Assembly: GCF_028823665.1 (NCBI RefSeq)
Contig: NZ_JAPEHV010000006.1
Location: 333,830 to 397,829, forward strand
DNA length: 64,000 bases
DNA from: Microbacterium sp. C7(2022)
Lineage (GTDB): Bacteria > Actinomycetota > Actinomycetes > Actinomycetales > Microbacteriaceae
Reading direction: 5' to 3'
Shown one piece after another: positions 19,943 through 29,511 of the stretch (its first letter is position 1; every line of letters starts with the position of its first letter). The translations under genes and the position numbers were made by a program. The notes under the pieces were generated by a model. That model was not told where the DNA came from and did no database searches. It saw nothing but the letters and a program-made list of their open reading frames with translations.

Positions 19943-21490
19943 TCAGTCCTCTGCGCGGGTACCCATAAGTTCGCGTGCATCGTCGTCGACCCAGTCCAGC
20001 GACTTAGTGACCGCCTTCTGCCACTGTCGATAGCGGCGCTCGCGTTCGTCCTCGCTCATGCGGGGTTCGAAGCGAGCATCCTCCTGCCAGTGGGCCCGTA
20101 GCTCCGCCCGGTCTCGCCAAACGCCGGTGGCAAGGCCTGCGGCATACGCGGCGCCGAGAGCGGTGGTCTCCACGACCTTCGGTCGTACCACGGGGATGCC
20201 GAGGATGTCAGCCTGGAACTGCATCAGCGTGTCGTTGCGCGTCATTCCACCGTCCACCCGCAGCTCGTGCAGGGCCAGGTCGGCGTCCGACGAGACGGCC
20301 TCGATGACGTCACGCGTCTGGAACGCGGTGGACTCCAGCGCCGCGCGCGCAATGTGGGCCTTGTTGACGTAGCGCGTGAGTCCCACCAGAGCGCCGCGCG
20401 CATCGGGGCGCCAATACGGCGCGAACAGGCCCGAGAACGCGGGGACGAAGTACGCTCCCCCGTTGTCGGCGACGGTCGCCGCGAGGGATTCCACCTGCTC
20501 AGATCGATCGATGATGCCCAGATTGTCGCGCAGCCATTGCACGAGAGAGCCTGTCACGGCGATCGAGCCCTCCAGCGCATAGTGCGCCGGCTCGTCACCG
20601 CAGCGGTACGCCACGGTCGTGATCAGTCCGCTGTTGGAGCGCACGATCTCGGTACCCGTTCCCACCAGCAAGAAGTTGCCCGTGCCGTACGTGTTCTTCG
20701 ATTCGCCGGCGTCGAACGCCGCCTGCCCGAACGTCGCCGCCTGCTGGTCGCCCAGGATCCCGGCGATCGGCACGCCCGTTGCGACACCCGGCAGTTGCGT
20801 CTCGCCAACGACGCCACTGGATGAGGTGATCGTCGGCATCATCGCCCTCGGAATGTTCCACACGCCGAGCAGTTCGTCATCCCAGTCCAGCGTTTGCAAG
20901 TCCATCAACAGCGTCCGGCTGGCATTGGTGACGTCGGTGATGTGGATGCCACCACGACTGCCACCGGTCAGGTTCCAGATCACCCAGGTGTCGGGTGTTC
21001 CGAACAGCAGGTCGCCGCGCTCAGCGGCATCCCGAGCCCCCGGCGTGTGCTCGAGGATCCATGCCACCTTCGAGGCCGAGAAGTAGGTGGCCAGGGGCAG
21101 CCCCGTCTGCTCAGAGAAGCGGAACGTGCCCTCGCGCGTGCCGCCCGACAACTCGTCAATCCGCGGCTGGGTGCGGGTGTCCTGCCAGACGATGGCGTTG
21201 TGCACCGGCCGACCTGTCCGCTTGTCCCACACGATCGCCGTCTCACGCTGATTCGTCACGCCGATTCCGGCGAGGTCGCCCGCGCCGAGTTTCGCCTGCG
21301 TGAGCGCCGAGGCGATGACCCATTCGGTGTTGGTCCAGATCTCGACGGCGTCGTGCTCGACCCAGCCTGCACGCGGCAGGATCTGCTCGTGCTCGCGCTG
21401 CGCGACCGACACGATCGCCCCGCCCGCGTTGAAGACGATGGCGCGGGTCGATGTCGTCCCTTGGTCGATGGCCAACACGTGGTCTGCCAC
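19943..21490 (-). CDS. glpK: glycerol kinase
   Basis: A 515-residue FGGY-family kinase phosphorylating glycerol to sn-glycerol-3-phosphate. Motifs: [14 protein letters not shown] (phosphate 1), [33 protein letters not shown] and the C-terminal [23 protein letters not shown] adenosine motif. GTG at 21490 is preferred: AAAGGAGATC precedes it at optimal distance, and the upstream in-frame ATG would leave the site inside the gene. It lies 66 bases downstream of glpD on the same strand, and converges end-to-end with the glycosylase gene. Confidence 0.96.
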   Translation of the reverse strand: MADHVLAIDQGTTSTRAIVFNAGGAIVSVAQREHEQILPRAGWVEHDAVEIWTNTEWVIASALTQAKLGAGDLAGIGVTNQRETAIVWDKRTGRPVHNAIVWQDTRTQPRIDELSGGTREGTFRFSEQTGLPLATYFSASKVAWILEHTPGARDAAERGDLLFGTPDTWVIWNLTGGSRGGIHITDVTNASRTLLMDLQTLDWDDELLGVWNIPRAMMPTITSSSGVVGETQLPGVATGVPIAGILGDQQAATFGQAAFDAGESKNTYGTGNFLLVGTGTEIVRSNSGLITTVAYRCGDEPAHYALEGSIAVTGSLVQWLRDNLGIIDRSEQVESLAATVADNGGAYFVPAFSGLFAPYWRPDARGALVGLTRYVNKAHIARAALESTAFQTRDVIEAVSSDADLALHELRVDGGMTRNDTLMQFQADILGIPVVRPKVVETTALGAAYAAGLATGVWRDRAELRAHWQEDARFEPRMSEDERERRYRQWQKAVTKSLDWVDDDARELMGTRAED

Positions 21491-21556
21491 GGGGATCTCC
21501 TTTCTCGCGAGCATCCTCGTCTCGCACAGTGCCGCGCGAGCGCGGCCGCGGTCAGA

Positions 21557-23344
21557 CTATCGCTCGCTGTTTCCGGCCGACTCTTCGGCGCTCTCGACGC
21601 CGCCGTGCGCCACAGCCGTTGCGGCGGCGTCCAGATTCCGCTCATCCAGCCACGTGGGATCGGCCGCGTGAACCCGTGCGAGCCCCCGCTCGACCTCAGC
21701 GTCGATGCGAGCGGCATCCCAGCCGAGCACGTCGGCGACGGATTCGGCCACTTCGATCGCGGTCGCGCGGGTCGCGTGGCCGACGAAAGCGAGGCTCGTG
21801 CGGCGCATGAGCAGGTCGTCCAGATGCGCGACGTCCTCCGTGAGGGCGAGGTGCCGCAGCTCGGCCGTGCTGTAGGTCGGCGCGTTCTCGAGGGGCGTGT
21901 CGACATCGTCGTTCAGAATCGCGTCGATGACGGATGCCGCCACCGTGCCGTATCGGTCGAGCAACGTGGCCACGCGCGTGTGCGCCATCTCTTCGCTGTA
22001 GCGCGCGATCCACTGATGGCGAGCGCGTTCGGTGGTGGGGAACCCGCGCCCGCCCCCGATCGCGACACCCTTCGTGCTCGAGCGTCGCGGGTGATTCAGC
22101 ACGGCCATCGCGCGGTCGGCGAGGTGCTCGGCCGAGGCGCGGAAGGTCGTCCACTTGCCACCGACCAGGCTCAGCACGGTCGCGTCGCCTCCGGTGAGTG
22201 GCTCCGCCTCGATGCGGTAGTCCCTCGAGACAAAGCCCGGCGCAAGATCGCCATGACCGGGCAGCGGACGCACACCGGCGAACCGGTAGACGATCTGCGA
22301 GCGATCGACCGCGATAGCCGGCAGCACCTGCGAGATCAGACCGATGAAGTAGTCCACTTCGTCTTCGGTGCACACCGCGCGCGTGGCCATGTCGTGTTCA
22401 AGATCGCTGGTGCCCACGAGCACGCGACCCTTGAGCGGGTAGATCAGCACGATGCGGCCGTCTTTGTTCTCGAAGAACAGTTCGCGCCCGCCCGTTGCCG
22501 CAAGCAGCTCGGGGTGATCCAGCACGATGTGCGAGCCCTTGGTGCCGCCCATGTAGCGTGTCGGGTCGCCCAGCGCCTGATTGGTGAGATCCGTCCAGGG
22601 CCCCGACGCGTTGATAATCACGGATGCCGCAAACGGGCGCTCTTCACCGGTCACCATGTCGCGCAGCAGCACGCGGCCGCCCTCCGTCCCGACGGCCGCG
22701 AGGTAGTTCGCGGCCCGCGCACGGTCGCCACCGGCCCTGCGCCCGTCGTCAAGGATGTCGATGGCGAGGCGCTCAGGGTCGTGTAGCGAAGCATCCCAGT
22801 AGGTCGCGGTGTACTTCACATCCGGGTGCAGGTCGGGCAGCTCGCGCTTGGTCCGGGTGCGCCCATGGAATGTGTGCCGAGGAACCGAGCCGCCGCCCCG
22901 CGAGAAGGAGTCGTAGATCACCAGGCCGATCTTGATCAGCGCGGCCCCGCGCTCGCGGTGCGCTCCGGCGCCGTGCCGCAGGAATCGTAGCGGCGCGCTC
23001 AAGATCCCGGAGAACGTGGAGAAGATCGGGATGGTCGTCTGAAGCGGCCGCACGAAGTGCGGCGCGATCTTCAGCAGTGAGTTGCGTTCGGTGACCGCCT
23101 CGTGCACGAGACGAAACTCGCCGTTTTCGAGGTAGCGGATGCCGCCGTGGATCATGTGCGACGACGCAGCGGACGCGCCGCTGATGAAATCGTCACGCTC
23201 CACGAGGGCTACGTCGATGCCTTGCATCGCCAGGTCGCGGAAGGTCGCGAGTCCGTTGATCCCCCCACCCACGATGAGGACGTCCGCGTAGGGCCGGGCG
23301 ACGATTGCCTCGCGGTCGTTGCGGCGGTCTTCTGCGTCGGTCAT
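21557..23344 (-). CDS. glpD: aerobic glycerol-3-phosphate dehydrogenase
   Basis: A 595-residue FAD-dependent, membrane-associated enzyme oxidising glycerol-3-phosphate to DHAP with quinone as acceptor. The N-terminal dinucleotide motif ADVLIVGGGINGLATFRDLAMQG is followed by FISGASAASSHMIHGGIRYLENGEF, and IVLIYPLKGRVLVGTSD and a C-terminal DAO_C helical domain complete it. ATG at 23344 follows GAGGGGAG. It forms a glpD-glpK unit; the divergent regulator gene begins 108 bases away. No glycerol facilitator gene is in the window. Confidence 0.95.
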   Translation of the reverse strand: MTDAEDRRNDREAIVARPYADVLIVGGGINGLATFRDLAMQGIDVALVERDDFISGASAASSHMIHGGIRYLENGEFRLVHEAVTERNSLLKIAPHFVRPLQTTIPIFSTFSGILSAPLRFLRHGAGAHRERGAALIKIGLVIYDSFSRGGGSVPRHTFHGRTRTKRELPDLHPDVKYTATYWDASLHDPERLAIDILDDGRRAGGDRARAANYLAAVGTEGGRVLLRDMVTGEERPFAASVIINASGPWTDLTNQALGDPTRYMGGTKGSHIVLDHPELLAATGGRELFFENKDGRIVLIYPLKGRVLVGTSDLEHDMATRAVCTEDEVDYFIGLISQVLPAIAVDRSQIVYRFAGVRPLPGHGDLAPGFVSRDYRIEAEPLTGGDATVLSLVGGKWTTFRASAEHLADRAMAVLNHPRRSSTKGVAIGGGRGFPTTERARHQWIARYSEEMAHTRVATLLDRYGTVAASVIDAILNDDVDTPLENAPTYSTAELRHLALTEDVAHLDDLLMRRTSLAFVGHATRATAIEVAESVADVLGWDAARIDAEVERGLARVHAADPTWLDERNLDAAATAVAHGGVESAEESAGNSER

Positions 23345-23417
23345 GATGCTCCCCTCGTCGCCCTGGCGCACCGTGCGCACCGTGGCGTGCACCCATCATG
23401 ACATCGCTGGGTAATGT

Positions 23418-23442
23418 TGCAGACCGTCTGCACATATGTGCA
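23418..23442. promoter_or_regulatory. overlapping palindromes between glpD and the regulator gene
   Basis: TGCAGA-CCG-TCTGCA spans 23418-23432 and the perfect palindrome TGCACATATGTGCA spans 23429-23442, sharing four bases. They lie 11 bases upstream of the regulator ATG (23453) and 74 bases upstream of glpD. A probable operator for autoregulation and glpDK control; binding is inferred. Confidence 0.6.
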
Positions 23443-23452
23443 CACTAACCCC

Positions 23453-24412
23453 ATGGATGAGTCATCCGACAGCCCGAGCATCGAACGAACGCTCACCGCA
23501 TCGCACCTCTACTACGTGCAGAACCGGACCATGGATGCCATCGCCCGCGAACTCGGAACCTCGCGCTCCACGGTGTCGCGCCTGCTGTCTCATGCCCGCG
23601 CGACGGGGATCGTCGACATCCGCATTCGCTCTCCGTTCGAGGGCCCGCGGCTGCTCGAGGAACGCCTTGCGGCGCGCTTCGGCATCGTGGGGCACGTCGT
23701 GCCGGTCCCCGACGACGCCCACGAGGTCGAACGGCTGGAGCGCGTTGCCGTCGCCGCCGCCCACCTGCTGCACGATCTCGTGCACTCCAACCTCACCATC
23801 GGCGTGGCGTGGGGTTCCACAACCGCCGAAGTGAGTCGTCGCCTGGCACCGAAGCAGGTGCACAACACGACATTCGTGCAACTCAACGGGTCGGGGAACA
23901 CCCACACCACGGGCCTTCTGTATGCCAGCGAGATCCTGAGCCGGTTCGCGCGAGCCTATGGCGGGAGCGCTCAGCAGTTTCCCGTGCCGGCGTTCTTCGA
24001 TGACCCGCTGACCAAGCAGGCGATGTGGCGCGAGCGCAGCACGCGCCGGATCCTCTCGATGCAGGCAGCGATGGATCTGGTTGTTTTCAGCACCGGATCT
24101 GCCGGTTCTCGCGTTCCCTCGCACGTCTACTCGGGCGGCTACCTCGAGCCGAGCGACCTGGCGGCCCTCGATGCGGAGGGTGTCGTGGGCGATGTTGCGA
24201 CCGTCTTCTTCCGCGCCGATGGATCCAGCGACGGGATAGCCCTGAACGAACGCGCGACCGGCCCGCACTTCGACGTCTTGCGCCGTGCCGCGCGGCGGGT
24301 ATGCGTCGTCTCGGGGGTGTCGAAGCTCGTCAGCCTCCGTGGCGCTCTGGCCGCGAATCTCGCGACCGACCTCGTCATCGACGAAGCCACAGCACGCGCG
24401 CTGGTCGACTGA
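23453..24412 (+). CDS. SorC/DeoR-like sugar-binding transcriptional regulator
   Basis: A 319-residue regulator with an N-terminal helix-turn-helix (about 14-55; YYVQNRTMDAIARELGTSRSTVSRLLSHAR) and a C-terminal sugar-phosphate-binding domain of the SorC family (ERVAVAAAHLLHDLV, IGVAWGSTTAEVSRRLAP, VQLNGSGN). Divergent from glpDK, so glycerol or glycerol-3-phosphate is a likely effector by context. ATG at 23453 is chosen: CACACT sits 6 bases upstream and no ribosome site is present, and the sequence before it carries the palindromes. Not a classical GlpR. Confidence 0.85.
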   Translation: MDESSDSPSIERTLTASHLYYVQNRTMDAIARELGTSRSTVSRLLSHARATGIVDIRIRSPFEGPRLLEERLAARFGIVGHVVPVPDDAHEVERLERVAVAAAHLLHDLVHSNLTIGVAWGSTTAEVSRRLAPKQVHNTTFVQLNGSGNTHTTGLLYASEILSRFARAYGGSAQQFPVPAFFDDPLTKQAMWRERSTRRILSMQAAMDLVVFSTGSAGSRVPSHVYSGGYLEPSDLAALDAEGVVGDVATVFFRADGSSDGIALNERATGPHFDVLRRAARRVCVVSGVSKLVSLRGALAANLATDLVIDEATARALVD

Positions 24413-24424
24413 TCACGCCCGGCG

Positions 24425-24448
24425 ACTTGGGAATGAAAACGCCCAAGT
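24425..24448 (+). terminator. possible terminator after the glp regulator
   Basis: ACTTGGG at 24425-24431 pairs with CCCAAGT at 24442-24448 over a 10-base A-rich loop, 13 bases after the regulator stop; the stem can be extended past a small bulge (CGA/TCG). No T-run follows. Placed between the regulator and the riboflavin operon leader. Confidence 0.5.
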
Positions 24449-24478
24449 GTCGTTGAGTAGACTCGTGAGCAGAAATAC

Positions 24479-24637
24479 GTGCTCCGGGGTCGGTGAGAAT
24501 CCGAACCGGCGGTGACAGTCCGCGAACCACAGCATCCGCATCCGATCGATGCCGCTGTGGCCGATCCGGTGGAATTCCGGAACCGACGGTGATGCGAGGG
24601 AAGCCTCGCGAGTCCGGAAGGGAGGCAGCACGGCGGT
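24479..24637 (+). ncRNA. FMN riboswitch (RFN element)
   Basis: The leader shows RFN consensus blocks in order: CTCCGGGGTCGGTGAGAATC, CCGAACCGGCGGTGACAGTC, a variable GC-rich arm around 24530-24560, GGTGGAATTCCGGAACCGAC, GGTGATGCGAG, and AGTCCGGAAGGGAGGCAG. It lies 60-220 bases upstream of ribD and should repress the riboflavin operon when FMN is bound. No clear T-rich terminator is seen before ribD, so translational control or Rho-dependent control is likely. Confidence 0.95.
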
Positions 24638-24699
24638 GCTTCGCGCATCGCGTGTGGTGTCATTCCCTACCTTGGAGCAACAGGTAGACGGGAAAGAGA

Positions 24700-25725
24700 A
24701 TGGCGATCACCGACATCGAGCGCGACGCGATGCGTCGCGCGGTGCGTGTCGCGCACAACGGTCCGCGGGGTGTCAACCCGCAGGTCGGTGCGGTGATCCT
24801 GTCCCCCGCAGGCGACGTCCTGGCCGAAGGCTGGCATCGCGGCGCCGGAACTCCTCACGCAGAAGTCGATGCCCTGTCGAAGCTCACGGGCGACGCCGCA
24901 CGCGGCGCTACCGCCGTGGTGACCCTCGAGCCCTGCAACCACACCGGCCGCACCGGCCCGTGCGCCGAGGCGCTGATCGATGCCGGTGTCGCGCGCGTCG
25001 TGTACGCGATCGCCGACCCGGGCGAGCGTTCCGCTGGCGGCGGCGAGCGCCTGCGCGCGGCCGGCGTCGATGTCGTCGCAGAAACCAACGACCCCGGCGC
25101 ACGGGACCTTCTGGAATCGTGGCTCACCGTCCAGCAACTGGGACGCCCACACGTCACCGTCAAGTGGGCTCAGAGCCTGGATGGCCGTGCCGCGGCATCC
25201 GATGGAACGAGCCAGTGGATCACCGGCCCGCACGCCCGCGCCGATGTGCATCACCGTCGTGCGCTCGCCGATGCGATCGTCGCCGGCACGGGCACGATCC
25301 TTGCCGACGACCCGGCGCTCACCGCACGCCTCTCCGACGGCTCGCTGGCCACCGACCAGCCGATCCCCGTCGTGATCGGCGAGCGCGAGGTGCCCGAGAA
25401 CGCACAGGTGCGTACCCACCCTTGCGCGATGCTGCAGTACGGCCGCGACCTGCACGCCGCTCTGACCGATCTGCGCGAGCGTGGGGTCCACCGAGTGTTC
25501 GTCGAGGGTGGGCCGACGGTCGCCAGCGCCTTCCTTGCCGCCGACCTCGCCGACGAGGTCCTCGTGTACATCGCGCCCATGCTTCTCGGGGGCGACCGAG
25601 TGGCGATCGGCGACCTCGGCGTGTCGACGATCACCGAAGCACGGCGCCTGCACCTGGCATCCATCGAACGACTCGGCGACGACGCCCTAATCGTGTTGCA
25701 CCCCCTCGACGAAAGCGAGACGTGA
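24700..25725 (+). CDS. ribD: bifunctional riboflavin deaminase/reductase RibD
   Basis: A 341-residue bifunctional enzyme. The N-terminal deaminase (about 1-145) has the zinc motif PHAEVDAL and VTLEPCNHTGRTGPCAEAL (H-A-E, P-C-x8-C). The C-terminal reductase (about 150-341) has VTVKWAQSLDGRAAA, DAIVAGTGTILADDP and EGGPTVASAFL. It catalyses two successive steps of the pyrimidine branch after GTP cyclohydrolase II. First gene of the operon behind the FMN riboswitch; GGGAAAGAGA serves as ribosome site. Its TGA shares a base with the ribE ATG. Confidence 0.95.
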   Translation: MAITDIERDAMRRAVRVAHNGPRGVNPQVGAVILSPAGDVLAEGWHRGAGTPHAEVDALSKLTGDAARGATAVVTLEPCNHTGRTGPCAEALIDAGVARVVYAIADPGERSAGGGERLRAAGVDVVAETNDPGARDLLESWLTVQQLGRPHVTVKWAQSLDGRAAASDGTSQWITGPHARADVHHRRALADAIVAGTGTILADDPALTARLSDGSLATDQPIPVVIGEREVPENAQVRTHPCAMLQYGRDLHAALTDLRERGVHRVFVEGGPTVASAFLAADLADEVLVYIAPMLLGGDRVAIGDLGVSTITEARRLHLASIERLGDDALIVLHPLDESET

Positions 25726-26375
25726 TGTTCACCGGAATCGTGGAAGAAATCGGCACCGTGACGGAGGTCACCCCGTCCGGCGACGGCGTACGCGTGACCG
25801 TGCGCGCCCCGCGGGCGGTGTCGGATGCCGCGCACGGCGACTCTATTTCGGTGAGCGGCGTCTGCCTCACCGTTGTCGCACAAGATGAGATCAGCTTCAC
25901 CGCCGACGTCATGCGCCAGACGCTCGAGATGTCGACGCTCGTGGGAGTCGCCGCGGGCCGTCCCGTCAACATCGAGCGTGCGACGGCGGCGCACGGCCGC
26001 CTCGGCGGACACATCGTGCAGGGCCACATCGATGGCACCGGCGAGGTGCTCGAGGTGCGGCCGGGCGCACAGTGGCGAGTGATCCGCATCGGATTGTCGG
26101 CCTCGCTCGCACCGCTCGTGGTCGACAAGGGTTCCATCGCCGTCGATGGCGTGTCGCTCACGGTGAGCGCCGCCAGTGCTCCCGACGCCGCCGAACACTG
26201 GTTCGAGGTGTCCCTCATCCCCGAGACCTTGGAAGCCACCACTCTCGGGGCACGCGTCGTCGGCGACGCGGTGAACCTCGAGACCGACATCTTGGCGCGC
26301 CATGTGCAGCGCCTGATCGCATTCGCGCCCGCCGAGAGCATTCCCGGCACTCTGAAAGAAGGGGGCTCACGATGA
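25725..26375 (+). CDS. ribE: riboflavin synthase, alpha subunit
   Basis: A 216-residue enzyme that dismutates two 6,7-dimethyl-8-ribityllumazines to riboflavin. The start MFTGIVEEIGTV is the invariant family N-terminus and fixes the ATG at 25725 (TGATG overlap with ribD). Two lumazine-binding repeats are visible; the first includes SISVSGVCLTVV and GGHIVQGHIDGTGEV, the second SIAVDGVSLTVS and FEVSLIPETLEATTL. The stop overlaps the ribBA ATG (ATGA). Confidence 0.95.
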   Translation: MFTGIVEEIGTVTEVTPSGDGVRVTVRAPRAVSDAAHGDSISVSGVCLTVVAQDEISFTADVMRQTLEMSTLVGVAAGRPVNIERATAAHGRLGGHIVQGHIDGTGEVLEVRPGAQWRVIRIGLSASLAPLVVDKGSIAVDGVSLTVSAASAPDAAEHWFEVSLIPETLEATTLGARVVGDAVNLETDILARHVQRLIAFAPAESIPGTLKEGGSR

Positions 26376-27649
26376 GCCTTGCCCGTATCCCCGACGCCCT
26401 CGACGCCCTGCGCGCCGGGCGTCCCATCATCGTCGCCGACGATGAGAACCGCGAGAACGAGGGCGACGTCATCCTGTCGGCCCAGCTCGCCACCCCCGAG
26501 TGGATCGCGTGGACAGTCCGGTGGTCGAGCGGCTTCATCTGCGCGCCGATGCCGGCCGACTGGGCAGACCGGCTCGACCTGCCGCCGATGGTCGAGACGA
26601 ACCAAGACGCGCGCGGCACGGCGTACACCGTCAGCGTCGACGCCGCCGACCGCGTGTCGACGGGAATCAGCGCATCTGACCGCGCGCACACCCTGAATGT
26701 GCTCGCGAACCCGGCGTCGACCCCCACAAGCGTGATCCGCCCGGGCCACATCCTGCCCCTGCGTGCGGTCGACGGCGGCGTGCGCGAGCGCGGCGGGCAC
26801 ACCGAAGCTGCGGTTGAGCTCATGCGTCTGGCAGGGCTCGAGCCCGTCGGCGCGATCGCCGAGGTCGTGGCCGAAGACGGATCGATGATGCGGATGCCGG
26901 GGCTCCTCGAACTCGGAGAACGTGACGACGTCCCGGTCATCACGATCGAGCAGCTGATCGCCTATCTCAACGAGGTCGACCCCGTCGAAAGCACGCCCGC
27001 CGCGGCACACCGGCGTCGTGTCAGCCTGCGCGCCGAAGCCAACGTGCCGACGTCGCACGGCGAGTTCCGCTTTTTGGCGTACAAGGATCGCATCACCGGT
27101 ACTGACCACCTCGCCATCGTCGCGGGCGAGCTGGACGACAACCCGCCGCTCGTGCGCGTGCACTCCGAGTGCCTCACGGGCGAAGCGTTCGACTCGCTCA
27201 AGTGCGAGTGCGGCCCCCAGTTGGATGCCGCGCTCGACGCCATCGCCACCCAGGGCGGCGTTGTGATCTACATGCGCGGCCACGAGGGCCGCGGTATCGG
27301 CCTCATCAACAAGCTGCGCGCCTACAGCCTGCAAGAACGAGGCCTCGACACCGTCGATGCGAACCTGGCTCTAGGGCTGCCGGCAGACGCGCGCGACTAC
27401 GCCGCCGCAGCCGGCATCCTCGCTGACCTGGGCGTGGACGAACTGCGCCTGCTCACCAACAACACCGACAAGGTCGCGCAGCTGCGCGAGTTCGGCATCG
27501 GCATCGTCGAGCAGGTTCCGCTGCTGGTCGGGGTCGGCCCCAACAACCACCAGTACCTCGCGACCAAGCGTGATCGAATGGGACACATCATCGACGAAGG
27601 CGATCTCGCCGACGCCGTGGCACAGATGCACGAAGGAGCAGACAAGTGA
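26372..27649 (+). CDS. ribBA: bifunctional DHBP synthase / GTP cyclohydrolase II
   Basis: A 425-residue fusion. The N-terminal DHBP synthase (about 1-205) has [12 protein letters not shown] and the later [14 protein letters not shown]. The C-terminal GTP cyclohydrolase II (about 220-425) has [20 protein letters not shown] with the three zinc cysteines, and [19 protein letters not shown]. It supplies both branches of riboflavin synthesis, from ribulose-5-phosphate and from GTP. Coupled by ATGA to ribE and by GTGA to ribH. Confidence 0.96.
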   Translation: MSLARIPDALDALRAGRPIIVADDENRENEGDVILSAQLATPEWIAWTVRWSSGFICAPMPADWADRLDLPPMVETNQDARGTAYTVSVDAADRVSTGISASDRAHTLNVLANPASTPTSVIRPGHILPLRAVDGGVRERGGHTEAAVELMRLAGLEPVGAIAEVVAEDGSMMRMPGLLELGERDDVPVITIEQLIAYLNEVDPVESTPAAAHRRRVSLRAEANVPTSHGEFRFLAYKDRITGTDHLAIVAGELDDNPPLVRVHSECLTGEAFDSLKCECGPQLDAALDAIATQGGVVIYMRGHEGRGIGLINKLRAYSLQERGLDTVDANLALGLPADARDYAAAAGILADLGVDELRLLTNNTDKVAQLREFGIGIVEQVPLLVGVGPNNHQYLATKRDRMGHIIDEGDLADAVAQMHEGADK

Positions 27650-28122
27650 GCGGTACCGGAGCCCCGCGCCCCGACGAAACACCCGATGCCCGCGGCCTCA
27701 ACGTGATCGTGATCGCGGGAACGTGGCACGACGTCATCACCGACGGACTGATCGCCGGGGCCGAGCGTGCCTTGTCGCAGTTCGGCGCGACCTATCGGGT
27801 CGAGCGCGTTCCCGGTTCGTTCGAGCTCCCCGTTGCGGCGAAGGCGGCGCTCGAGGCCGGTGCCGACGCCGTCGTGGCGCTCGGCGTCATCATCCGCGGT
27901 GGCACGCCCCACTTCGAGTTCGTCTCCTCCGCGGCCACCGACGGCCTCACGCGCGTCGCGCTCGACACCGGCAAGCCTGTCGGGTTCGGCGTGCTCACTC
28001 TCGACGACGAGCAGCAGGGCCTCGATCGCGCAGGCCTGGAGCACTCGAAAGAAGACAAGGGGTTCGAAGCAGCGGATGCCGCGGTGCGCACCGCACTGCT
28101 CCTTCGCGCGCTGCGCTCCTGA
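27646..28122 (+). CDS. ribH: 6,7-dimethyl-8-ribityllumazine synthase
   Basis: A 158-residue lumazine synthase that condenses the pyrimidine product of RibD with DHBP. Motifs are [32 protein letters not shown] (with the catalytic His region) and [23 protein letters not shown] at 27646 overlaps the ribBA stop and yields [18 protein letters not shown] short Pro/Asp-rich N-terminal tail precedes the core. Final gene of the riboflavin operon. Confidence 0.95.
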   Translation: MSGTGAPRPDETPDARGLNVIVIAGTWHDVITDGLIAGAERALSQFGATYRVERVPGSFELPVAAKAALEAGADAVVALGVIIRGGTPHFEFVSSAATDGLTRVALDTGKPVGFGVLTLDDEQQGLDRAGLEHSKEDKGFEAADAAVRTALLLRALRS

Positions 28123-28268
28123 ACCTGATTCGTATCAGTCACGTTCGACAGGGACCCCACGGGGTACCAGACCAATCGCGCGCAGATCGAGCTTTCCGAT
28201 GCATCGGGCAATCGGTGTGAGGCAGACCTTGCTGGCGCACCGGGAGAATTCCGCCTACCGTGACGATC

Positions 28269-28622
28269 ATGGAGATCCTGCGTCACGTCGTGCTGTTCAT
28301 TCACCTCATCGGCTTCGCCGTGCTGTTCGGCGCATGGGCCGTCGAACTATTCAACGGCCGTCGCGGAATCACCCGCCTGATGAGCTATGGCCTGCTCATC
28401 GCCGGTGTCGCCGGTCTCGCCCTCGCCGCCCCGTGGGGCATCGAGTACGACCTGAACTACGCCAAGATCGGCACCAAACTCGTCATCCTGGTGGCGATCG
28501 GCGCACTCCTCGGCATCGGAAGCGGCCGCCAGCGCAAGTCGGGCGCCGTTCCGCCCGCGATCTTCTGGCTGATCGGCATCCTCACCGCCGCCAACGCCGC
28601 AATCGCCACAATCTGGCGCTAA
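28269..28622 (+). CDS. small conserved membrane protein
   Basis: A 117-residue protein made mostly of four hydrophobic helices (about 5-25, 35-57, 68-87, 97-117), with a conserved-looking HLIGFAVLFGAWAVELFNGRRG segment. Homologues in Microbacteriaceae are common but uncharacterised. An in-frame GTG at 28260 is possible; ATG at 28269 is preferred as TACCGT lies 7 bases before it, as in other leaderless starts here. It stands between ribH and a bidirectional terminator. No function assigned. Confidence 0.7.
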   Translation: MEILRHVVLFIHLIGFAVLFGAWAVELFNGRRGITRLMSYGLLIAGVAGLALAAPWGIEYDLNYAKIGTKLVILVAIGALLGIGSGRQRKSGAVPPAIFWLIGILTAANAAIATIWR

Positions 28623-28641
28623 CGTCCTCTCGTTTTCGATC

Positions 28642-28679
28642 GGATGCCACGCCCGCGCAGTCTGCGGGGCGTGGCATCC
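28642..28679. terminator. bidirectional terminator between convergent genes
   Basis: A perfect 13-bp stem, GGATGCCACGCCC at 28642-28654 and GGGCGTGGCATCC at 28667-28679, with further pairing inside the loop. It fills the 61-base gap between the converging membrane-protein and ABC-permease genes and would work in both directions. Confidence 0.88.
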
Positions 28680-28683
28680 GTCA

Positions 28684-29511
28684 TTATCCGAGGAAGAGGG
28701 CGCGCAGGCGCTTGGTCGTGAAGACCAGCCCGACCGCGATCATGACGACGTAGTAGAGGACGTGCCACAGCATGTCGGGGCTGAGCGCCCCGGTCGTGAG
28801 GCCCCGCACCAGTTCGACGCCGTGCCACAGCGGGAAGGCTTGCACGAGCCACTGGATCGGCTCGGGGTACACGGTGATCGGGTACAGCGTGGCCGAGAAG
28901 AGGAACATCGGCAGGAGCACGAAGTTGATCCAGTCCATGTGCTGGAACGCCTTCATGTAACTCGTCACCGCCATCCCCACGCTGGCGAAGCCGAACGCGA
29001 TGAGCATGACCGCGGGAAGGGCGAGGATCGCGGTCCACGCCAGGTTGAGGCCGGCGAACTGCATGATCACCATGAAACCGGTCGCATAGAGCAGGCCGCG
29101 CAGAAGCGCGTAGAGGATCTCGCCGAGCGCCACATCGAGCGGGCCGAGCGAGGTCGCGAGCATCCCCTCGTAGAGCTTGCCGTAGTTGAGCTTGAAGAAC
29201 ACGTTCCACGTCGAGTCGTAGATCGCACCGTTCATCGCTGAGACGGCGAGCAACGCCGGAGCGATGAAGGCGGCGTACGACACCTCCAAGCCAGACGAGG
29301 TTTCGACGTCGCCGATGAGCGCGCCCAGGCCAATGCCCATCGAGGCGAGGTAGAACACCGGCTCGAAGAAGCCCGAGAGCACGACGACCCAGCTCGACGA
29401 GCGCGCCGCGATGAGCCCGCGTTGCACGACAGCCCATGGGTTCCCCGCCCACAGCGCACGCACGCCACCGGCGCGGCGAGGGGTGTCGATGACGACAGCT
29501 TCGGCGCTCAT
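28684..29511 (-). CDS. ABC-2 type exporter permease
   Basis: A 275-residue membrane component of a drug/polysaccharide-type ABC exporter (DrrB/NodJ-like ABC-2 family), with six hydrophobic segments. The N-terminal motif GNPWAVVQRGLIAARSSSWVVVLSGFFEPVFYLASMGIGLGALIG is typical, as is the C-terminal MFLFSATLYPITVYPEPIQWLVQAFPLWHGVELVRG region of NodJ-like proteins. The ATG overlaps the preceding permease stop by 4 bases. Substrate unknown. Confidence 0.87.
   Translation of the reverse strand: MSAEAVVIDTPRRAGGVRALWAGNPWAVVQRGLIAARSSSWVVVLSGFFEPVFYLASMGIGLGALIGDVETSSGLEVSYAAFIAPALLAVSAMNGAIYDSTWNVFFKLNYGKLYEGMLATSLGPLDVALGEILYALLRGLLYATGFMVIMQFAGLNLAWTAILALPAVMLIAFGFASVGMAVTSYMKAFQHMDWINFVLLPMFLFSATLYPITVYPEPIQWLVQAFPLWHGVELVRGLTTGALSPDMLWHVLYYVVMIAVGLVFTTKRLRALFLG

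Noticed and set aside
19940..19945. TGATCA shared by the glycosylase and glpK stop codons as a regulatory site
   Set aside because: Curious end-to-end convergence, but a six-base palindrome made of two stop codons is explained by gene ends; no stem-loop around it.
20894..22786. 630-codon plus-strand frame opposite glpK and glpD
   Set aside because: Overlaps two clear metabolic genes and has no recognisable motif.
28123..28259. Possible small gene or second riboswitch after ribH
   Set aside because: No conserved leader blocks and no convincing frame; only a weak inverted repeat around GGGACCCC and GGGGTACC.
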